Source: Glaciecola sp. UBA2563
Lineage (GTDB): Bacteria > Pseudomonadota > Gammaproteobacteria > Enterobacterales > Alteromonadaceae
Reading direction: 5' to 3'
Length of the DNA: 59,756 bases
Assembly: GCA_002340325.1 (NCBI GenBank)
Contig: DDLV01000027.1
Coordinates: 1 to 59,756 of the forward strand
Shown: positions 53,981-59,756 of the stretch, piece by piece
Layout of the letters: every line of letters begins with the position of its first letter
Numbering within the stretch: position 1 is the first letter of the stretch
Program-made: the position numbers and the translations under genes
The notes under the pieces: model-generated
Told to the model about the DNA's origin: nothing
Databases searched by the model: none
What the model saw: the letters and a program-made list of their open reading frames with translations, nothing else

Positions 53981-56698
53981 TTGAGAGACCATTCAAACAA
54001 TAAATATCCGTCCTATAAAAAGCATGCGTTGGCCATCGCTTGCGCTATGTCATTTGGGGCGGTCGTCCCGGGTGTTACACATGCCCAAGAGACAGACGAA
54101 GAAGCGGCTGAAGACGCTGAAAAGATAATCGTTACAGGTACCCGTTTAGCTGGACGCTCTGCGGCCGATTCACCGGTGCCCGTGGATGTCATTTCTGGCG
54201 AAGAATTCCGCCGAAACGCGTCTTCAGATGTGCAAGACATGTTACGAACGAGCGTACCTTCATTTGACATCAATACGCAACCGATCAGTGACGCCGCAAC
54301 GATTGTGCGCCCTGCTAACTTGCGCGGAATGTCGCCGGATAACGTGCTTGTGCTTGTTAACGGGAAGCGACGTCATAGAGGGTCGGTTATTTCATTCCTT
54401 GGTGGCGGTATCTCTGATGGTGCTCAAGGTGTTGATATTTCCGCTATTCCTTCGATGGCGTTAAAACGTGTGGAAGTATTGAGAGACGGCGCATCATCTC
54501 AGTATGGTTCTGATGCAATTGCAGGGGTACTTAACTTTATCCTTAGAGATAATGATGAAGGGTTTGAAGTTAAAGCCAAATGGGGTTCTACATTTGAAGG
54601 TGACGGCGACAACTACGTTGTACAGGCAAATGCAGGCTTTGCATTGGGTGACGCCGGTTTCTTAAACATTACCGGTGAAATAAAAGATGTAGAAGGAACC
54701 GTTCGCTCTGTTGTTCGCGGTGACGTTCAAGGCCTTATTGACGCTGGTTATCAAGGACTTACGCCGTTTTCAGTTATCAATACTTATACGGATGAAGTCC
54801 CTCAATATTGGGGACAGCCAGATGTAGAAGATGACATCAAGTTGTTTTATAACGCTGGTATAGAATTGTCCGAAAACGCTGAATTGTATTCATTTGGTAG
54901 CTTCGCTGAGAGGACGGTAGAAGGTGGTTTCTTCTATCGTAACCCGACGAACCGTGGTGGTGTTTACCGTGGTCCACTAGTCGATCCTGCTACGGGCCTT
55001 GCCGATCCGAATGGCGTAGCGTCAGTGCGTGTAGGTGACCTTGATGGTCTCAACATGGGCGGGGCTTGTATCGCGGGTATCCCATTAACTGCGGGCGGCG
55101 GTTTGTTGCCTGATCCAACATTCCTACAACAAATCGTTGACGATCCTAACTGTTTCTCGTTCATTGAAACTATACCAGCGGGCTTCGTACCGAGATTTGG
55201 TGGTGACAATGAAGACATGTCATTTGCTGTAGGTATTCGCGGTGATTTAAATATAGGTACCGGATTGGACTATGACGTCAGTGCCGTCACCGGTTCAAAC
55301 AAAACAGACTTCTTTATCCGCAACACCATTAATGCATCGCTTGGTCCTGATACACCAAGAGACTTTGTGCCTGGTGGTCAAGAGCAGACGGAAACTATCT
55401 TTAATGCAAACTTTGTGTATGCAACGGACGTTGGTTTTGAGTCAGAGTTGAATATTGCATTTGGTGCTGAATATCGAGAGGAAGAATTTGATTTATTCGC
55501 AGGTGACCCGGCATCTTTTGCACTTGGACCATTAGCTGACCAAGGTTTCTCATCAAGCTCAAACGGATTTGGTGGTTTCCCGAATTCAACGTCCTCAAAA
55601 CAAGACAGCACGGCGCTTTATGTTGACCTTGAAGCTGACGTGACAGAAAACCTAACGCTACAGACAGCAATTCGTTACGAAGATTTCAGTGAGTTTGGCG
55701 ATACCACAGACTATAAAATAGCCGGTGTTTTCCACGTTAATGACGATTTTCGTATTCGTGCTGCGCACTCAACTGGGTTCCACGCACCAACTGCTGGACA
55801 AGCTAATATTACCAACGTTACCACGCAAAACGTCAACGGTGTATTGATTGACCAAGGGACATTACCGTTGTCCTCAGCCGCCGGTCAACTGGCCGCAGAC
55901 TTCATTGAAAGTCAAGGCAACGGTCGACCTTCGCTTGGTCCGGAAGAAGCGAAAAACTTCTCAATAGGTGCATCATTCAACGTTGGTGATTCTGAATGGA
56001 CCATCGATTTCTACAGCATCGAACTCACAGATCGAGTTGCTTTGGGTGCAAATGTAAGCTTCATTGACGCGCTTAATTTTGCAGGCGGTGCTGGTTCAGA
56101 CTTTGCAACGGTTTCTGAAGGTTTGACGCAATTGGACGCTGCTGGCGTTATCAATCGACAAGACTTCCTTGGGCTTGATGATTTATCTCAGTTCCGCTTC
56201 TTCTCTAACAGCTTCGACACTACAACTACCGGGATCGATATTGTTGCCAATTACAACTTTGACTTCATGGGCGGTGATTCGAAACTTGTCTTTGCAGGGA
56301 ACTACAACGAGACAGAAGTAGATGATGTTGGTACGTTGAACCCCATCAGCGATGGCCGTGTAAGAGATCTTGAAGATCAGCTTCCTAACCTTAGATTCAA
56401 CCTGTCTTGGTTCCATACTGCAGGTGATATCAGAACGTTAGTAAGAGCTAACTACTACGGTGGTTGGGATGACACTGGCAATGACGTAAACGGTAAGAGT
56501 GCAGAAGTGCTAATTGACGTAGAGCTTTCTTATCAGTTTAATGACAACCTCGAATTTGCAATAGGAATCGAGAATCTGTTTGACACGTTCCCAGATGAGA
56601 ATCCAAATGCAACCAGCTTGGGTCAATTGTATCCAGAAGCCAGCCCATTTGGCTTTAACGGTGGCGCATACTACTTGCAAGCTCGTTACGTCTACTAA
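53981..56698 (+). CDS. TonB-dependent receptor of the galactoside locus
   Basis: An outer-membrane receptor of about 905 residues. I set the start at TTG 53981 (aggag seven bases upstream) because it gives a normal signal peptide ending in GVTHAQE; the frame is open back to 53894 but that extension lacks a ribosome binding site. The plug has EKIIVTGTRLAGRSAADSPV, NLRGMSPDNVLVLVNGKRRH and QYGSDAIAGVLNFILRD. The barrel ends with YYLQARYVY. It lies beside galT/galK and likely imports the oligosaccharide processed by the cluster. A strong terminator follows. Confidence 0.93.
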   Translation: MRDHSNNKYPSYKKHALAIACAMSFGAVVPGVTHAQETDEEAAEDAEKIIVTGTRLAGRSAADSPVPVDVISGEEFRRNASSDVQDMLRTSVPSFDINTQPISDAATIVRPANLRGMSPDNVLVLVNGKRRHRGSVISFLGGGISDGAQGVDISAIPSMALKRVEVLRDGASSQYGSDAIAGVLNFILRDNDEGFEVKAKWGSTFEGDGDNYVVQANAGFALGDAGFLNITGEIKDVEGTVRSVVRGDVQGLIDAGYQGLTPFSVINTYTDEVPQYWGQPDVEDDIKLFYNAGIELSENAELYSFGSFAERTVEGGFFYRNPTNRGGVYRGPLVDPATGLADPNGVASVRVGDLDGLNMGGACIAGIPLTAGGGLLPDPTFLQQIVDDPNCFSFIETIPAGFVPRFGGDNEDMSFAVGIRGDLNIGTGLDYDVSAVTGSNKTDFFIRNTINASLGPDTPRDFVPGGQEQTETIFNANFVYATDVGFESELNIAFGAEYREEEFDLFAGDPASFALGPLADQGFSSSSNGFGGFPNSTSSKQDSTALYVDLEADVTENLTLQTAIRYEDFSEFGDTTDYKIAGVFHVNDDFRIRAAHSTGFHAPTAGQANITNVTTQNVNGVLIDQGTLPLSSAAGQLAADFIESQGNGRPSLGPEEAKNFSIGASFNVGDSEWTIDFYSIELTDRVALGANVSFIDALNFAGGAGSDFATVSEGLTQLDAAGVINRQDFLGLDDLSQFRFFSNSFDTTTTGIDIVANYNFDFMGGDSKLVFAGNYNETEVDDVGTLNPISDGRVRDLEDQLPNLRFNLSWFHTAGDIRTLVRANYYGGWDDTGNDVNGKSAEVLIDVELSYQFNDNLEFAIGIENLFDTFPDENPNATSLGQLYPEASPFGFNGGAYYLQARYVY

Positions 56699-56740
56699 GC
56701 TTAAAGAATTTGCTCTCCACGAGAGCGTCTGATTGAATTA

Positions 56741-56769
56741 AAAAGCATACCGAATCGGTATGCTTTTTT
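56741..56769 (+). terminator. Rho-independent terminator after the TBDR
   Basis: Arms aaaagcataccg (56741-56752) and cggtatgctttt (56756-56767) form a perfect 12-bp stem with a 3-base loop, running into six Ts (56764-56769). It ends the galactoside-locus receptor transcript 43 bp after the stop. Confidence 0.9.
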
Positions 56770-56838
56770 ATTGCTCATTGAAAACCCGGTGGCAGGCTAA
56801 AGAATTCAAATCTGCGATCGCGTCGAAGTAGATTTTGT

Positions 56839-56870
56839 CGATGCAAGCAAGTTAAGACTCGCTTGCATCG
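56839..56870 (-). other. 10-bp hairpin downstream of the DUF4870 gene
   Basis: Arms cgatgcaagc (56839-56848) and gcttgcatcg (56861-56870) with a 12-base loop lie 31 bp past the end of the minus-strand DUF4870 gene. No T-run follows on the minus strand, so termination here is only possible. Confidence 0.4.
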
Positions 56871-56901
56871 TCCAGACATCGCGTTATTGTTTTAGGGTTG
56901 T

Positions 56902-57255
56902 CTATTTTACCAGCGTCAAACTAAACGGATATGGCCACAATTCACCGTTGTTTGCTTTAATCGCTGCAATAATAATAAAAACGATGTGAACCACCAGCAA
57001 AATTACCATCAACAACGCACCAATCAAAACAAACGTCAGAACAAAGCAGATTGCATAAGCGATGACCATTGTGATGAGCCAATTCACAATCACTTTACCG
57101 TGTTCATTAATTGCCGTTGATTGGTCTTTGTTCGTCACCCACATGACGATGGGCAAGATTAATCCCCCGAAAGGAATGACAAATCCCGCTAATTGACTTA
57201 AATGCATCAAAGTGAGAAAGACTTTCTCTTCCATTCCCCAGTATTTCTGTGACAT
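56902..57255 (-). CDS. DUF4870 (Tic20-like) small membrane protein
   Basis: A 117-residue membrane protein of the DUF4870 type. Landmarks are LTLMHLSQLAGFVIPFGGLI, a helix break with STAINEHGKVIVNWLIT, and two further helices ending in AAIKANNGELWPYPF, which matches the family's typical 'A..G..yrYPf' end. Function is unknown across the family. Monocistronic on the minus strand, flanked upstream by a long inverted repeat. Confidence 0.88.
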   Translation of the reverse strand: MSQKYWGMEEKVFLTLMHLSQLAGFVIPFGGLILPIVMWVTNKDQSTAINEHGKVIVNWLITMVIAYAICFVLTFVLIGALLMVILLVVHIVFIIIAAIKANNGELWPYPFSLTLVK

Positions 57256-57638
57256 GTCGTATTCCTTTAGTATGTTGTATTTTTGAATTTTTTTGAGAGA
57301 GTGATTTGTTCGTTATGCTGTAATCCCGTCTACTAAATAAAGTAGCATTAGGATGCGCAGAATACCAAATGCTTCAAATCAGAAACAACCTCACACTACA
57401 ATGTTGTAACATAAACACTAGAGCGTGTTGATCTTTCGTGTACATTTTTGCAGCAGCTTGTGCTCAATTTATACAATGCAGAGCGACTGCTGTGTAGTTA
57501 TTCTACATGAAGGAGCGATAAGGCAGTAGAAATTGAGCACAAGCTGCTGCAAAAATGTACACGAAAGATAAACACGCTCTAATAACTCAAATGATTTATT
57601 TGCGAGATAGGAGACCTATAGTAGACGTCGCAATGATG
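57256..57638. other. Intergenic region DUF4870-nadE
   Basis: A 383-bp gap between two minus-strand genes. Its main content is the 163-bp palindromic element at 57419-57581. No coding signal is seen. The DUF4870 promoter presumably lies in 57256-57418. Confidence 0.5.
57419..57581. repeat. MITE-like 52-bp inverted repeat
   Basis: Left arm 57419-57470 and right arm 57530-57581 are complementary over 52 bp with a single mismatch (57430 against 57570). The 59-bp centre holds its own hairpin, tgtag (57493-57497) and ctaca (57503-57507), inside an actgc/gcagt pair. Arm ends begin agagcgtgtt. No transposase is present. The form suggests a non-autonomous mobile element or a long structured RNA; it is unrelated in sequence to the four-copy family. 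Confidence 0.8.
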
Positions 57639-59606
57639 TTATTTTCGCAAATTTAGAACGCGTGCTTTACGTCTTTTGTAATTATCACTCTGCCACATGG
57701 GTAGCTGACTTTCACGGATATCAAATCCATATGCAGAAGGGCTTGTTAGAATAATAGGCGGGCTTTGAATACGTTTAAATACGCTCTTACGGATACCTTC
57801 ATAAAACCATTCTATGTCTTCGATGAACGTGACTGGGTCATCGACACCCCATCGCGTTATTAGCGCGTCTGATACGCCTAGATTCTTCGCAAGGTTTCCT
57901 TCAATAAACCATTGCATAACATCCTCAGGTCGTGTTTTTTGAAATGATGTTGTCTTTTCCAATAACGCGCAATGGTAACCAAATTTCATTGGATCTATTT
58001 GCTGCTCACGCAGCTCGGCCGATGGCGGTATTGCATCTTCGGCAAATCGAAACAACGCATCTGGTAATAAGGTATTGGGGATTACTTCCTTTTTGAACAC
58101 GGTTTCATTTAAAAATCGAGCCATGTCAAAAACTTCCGCTTTTGTCAGGTCGCCAATAGGGGCGACAACGCCACCTACATCGCCATAAAGCGTTGCATAG
58201 CCAAGTGCTATTTCAACTTTGTTCCCGTTATTTGTGAACATTCGCCCGTATCGACCCGCAATGTTGGATAAAATGGACGTTCCCCGCACCTTGGCTTGGA
58301 TGTTTTCATCTGACAGCTTCCTCATCCAATCTGGCGAGGGGTAGTGGTTGTCCAACTTCTCAAAGATTGGACGATGTGCATCGACCAAACCATCGATGAC
58401 AATTTGGTGGTAATCAATGTCAAGTGCTGATGAAACATGCGCAGCCACCTCTTGTGTCTTTTGAGAGTTGTATTGAGATGGCATGTTCACTGTCATTACG
58501 CTGTCATAGCCAAATGCTTGCACAAGTAATGCAGTGACAACGGCGCTGTCAACACCGCCGCTTAACCCTACTAAAAATTTCGGTGTATTTTCCCATCCCA
58601 ACATGTCTTTAAGGTGATGCAATCCGGTTATGATCGACGCATTTTTCTGCGCTATAGGCGATGCGGATTGTCTTATTTTTGGCTTATATGCTGCTTGCAT
58701 GTCGTGAACAAATTTATCGTGCACAAAAGGATGATTGGCATCTTGCACAAGTTTAGCTTCGTTGTCATAAACGCAACTGCCCCCATCAAACGTAATAATG
58801 TTTTTGCCGTTATTCTGCGCACCCGCTGTATTGCAGTAAATATATGGAACAAAATCATGCCCAGCTGCTTCACTTTCTTCTTTTAAAAATGTAATTCTGC
58901 GATCTCTTGCGTCGTGTTTGTCCAACGTCCATGGCGAAGCGGATATATTGACAATCATTTCTGCTTCATTGGCAATCAAATGCTTGGTGACATTGGTACT
59001 TTGATAGTTTTCCCGATAATCCTTACACCAAAGGTCCTCACACACCTGCAAGCCAATTTGATGAGATTTAGACGAGGATTTAAATTTAAAAGGCAGGCAT
59101 AAGTCAGACAGATTAACGCCCATATCAATCGCCACATCTTGTAGGGAAAAGAAATACCTCGGATCGTCGAAGAAACGGTAGCTTGGCAAAAGCGTTTTTG
59201 GTTGTACGCCGTTTGGCAAAAAATTCGTTGGTTTTGAGCGCTGTGCATAGTGACCATCTTGAATAAAGTAGGCCGCGTTATACAGGCGGCTTCTGCCGTC
59301 TTTGTTTGGAAAATGTCCGTCTTTCCCAATTCTTTTTGAGATATCACTGTCATTGAAGACATTGCCATAGACGATACCGATGCCTTTACTTGCGTTGAGA
59401 AGCTCAGTGTTAGCCGCCATTAAGTCATCGCAAAAATGCCGATCAAGCCACTGATCCGATAACACATAGCCACTTATGCAAAGTTCCGGAAAGACTATCA
59501 ATTCGCATCCACCGCCCTTGGCTGCTTTTGTGAGTTTGATCATTTCAGCAATATTTCGGTCAATTGCCATTGGTACAACATTGAATTGGGTTACAGAAAT
59601 CTTCAT
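57639..59606 (-). CDS. nadE: Glutamine-dependent NAD+ synthetase
   Basis: A 655-residue bifunctional enzyme making NAD from deamido-NAD with ammonia from glutamine. The N-terminal nitrilase-type amidase has the Glu of VFPELCISGY, a Lys region (AQRSKPTNFLPN) and the nucleophilic Cys in QVCEDLWCKDY. The C-terminal synthetase has the ATP-pyrophosphatase P-loop LVGLSGGVDSAVVTALLVQA and LGYATLYGDVGG. The gene is complete with its ATG at 59604-59606. Regulatory signals in the remaining 150 bp were not recognised. Confidence 0.95.
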   Translation of the reverse strand: MKISVTQFNVVPMAIDRNIAEMIKLTKAAKGGGCELIVFPELCISGYVLSDQWLDRHFCDDLMAANTELLNASKGIGIVYGNVFNDSDISKRIGKDGHFPNKDGRSRLYNAAYFIQDGHYAQRSKPTNFLPNGVQPKTLLPSYRFFDDPRYFFSLQDVAIDMGVNLSDLCLPFKFKSSSKSHQIGLQVCEDLWCKDYRENYQSTNVTKHLIANEAEMIVNISASPWTLDKHDARDRRITFLKEESEAAGHDFVPYIYCNTAGAQNNGKNIITFDGGSCVYDNEAKLVQDANHPFVHDKFVHDMQAAYKPKIRQSASPIAQKNASIITGLHHLKDMLGWENTPKFLVGLSGGVDSAVVTALLVQAFGYDSVMTVNMPSQYNSQKTQEVAAHVSSALDIDYHQIVIDGLVDAHRPIFEKLDNHYPSPDWMRKLSDENIQAKVRGTSILSNIAGRYGRMFTNNGNKVEIALGYATLYGDVGGVVAPIGDLTKAEVFDMARFLNETVFKKEVIPNTLLPDALFRFAEDAIPPSAELREQQIDPMKFGYHCALLEKTTSFQKTRPEDVMQWFIEGNLAKNLGVSDALITRWGVDDPVTFIEDIEWFYEGIRKSVFKRIQSPPIILTSPSAYGFDIRESQLPMWQSDNYKRRKARVLNLRK

Positions 59607-59756
59607 TTAATCAATTTATTTTTCTATTCTGATAGTTCTGTTCTATTTGGGTGCTGCTGATTTTATAAAATGTTGATTTACAGGTGATTGGAGGTATTCG
59701 TTATTTTGAAAGCTTCGAATTCATGGATGAATTCGCAGAGCGCCCAGGGATTGGGT

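Noticed and set aside
1..59756. CRISPR arrays, tRNA/rRNA genes, prophage or insertion sequences
   Set aside because: No regularly spaced direct repeats, cloverleaf-like sequence, transposase, integrase or phage structural motif was seen on either strand.

Overview
The window looks like chromosomal DNA of a marine gammaproteobacterium, most likely Alteromonadaceae (Alteromonas/Glaciecola/Paraglaciecola-like). The reasons are moderate GC, three large TonB-dependent receptors (TBDRs), the TBDR-tryptophan halogenase-SapC gene order, two SSS-type sodium symporters beside glycosidases, a BacNav channel and a PhoX phosphatase. This placement is inferred from gene content only. I saw no rRNA, tRNA, CRISPR array, insertion sequence or phage gene.

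Layout. (1) 0.1-2.4 kb: peroxiredoxin-like protein, stand-alone receiver domain, MOSC protein. (2) 2.6-7.2 kb: a two-gene transmembrane module, a CHAT (caspase-like) protease carrying three PASTA-like repeats and an SH3-like domain, followed by a Ser/Thr kinase with a long C-terminal helical (TPR-like) region. (3) 7.2-9.5 kb: a secreted unknown, a BacNav-type sodium channel and a TMEM175/DUF1211-like membrane protein. (4) 9.5-17.5 kb: a putative cyanophycin-scavenging locus: exported cyanophycinase, divergent TBDR, YfcC-family carrier and isoaspartyl dipeptidase. Together these could turn external multi-arginyl-polyaspartate into Asp and Arg. (5) 17.5-24.2 kb: PhoX, a VanZ-like membrane protein, two exported amidohydrolases, two small proteins. 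(6) 24.4-31.1 kb: TBDR, tryptophan-halogenase-like flavoprotein, SapC, SSS symporter. (7) 31.2-36.8 kb: HipBA toxin-antitoxin pair and an accessory stretch with a ClpP-fold-like membrane protein, a TonB C-terminal-domain protein, an unknown secreted protein and a GNAT acetyltransferase. (8) 37-40.1 kb: TauD-like dioxygenase, aldo/keto reductase and a diguanylate cyclase, all on the minus strand. (9) 40.5-56.7 kb: a galactoside catabolic locus: GH31, SSS symporter, GH42 beta-galactosidase, GH36 alpha-galactosidase, FadR-type GntR regulator, GlpD-like dehydrogenase, galT, galK and a TBDR. (10) 56.9-59.6 kb: DUF4870 protein and glutamine-dependent NAD synthetase.

Two non-coding layers stand out. 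A family of palindromic elements (about 105-125 bp) is present at 1-60 (cut by the window edge), 16192-16301, 36832-36955 and 51128-51234. Stem sequences differ between copies but stay complementary within each copy. Every copy has an inner 8-bp stem closing a six-base loop that reads ANGGAN on one strand. A separate 52-bp near-perfect inverted repeat lies at 57419-57581.

The genes suggest a heterotroph that scavenges material from phototrophs: cyanophycin, organic phosphate, and galactosides possibly including galactosyl-glycerols. That ecological reading is inference. Functional calls rest on motifs read by eye, not on database searches.
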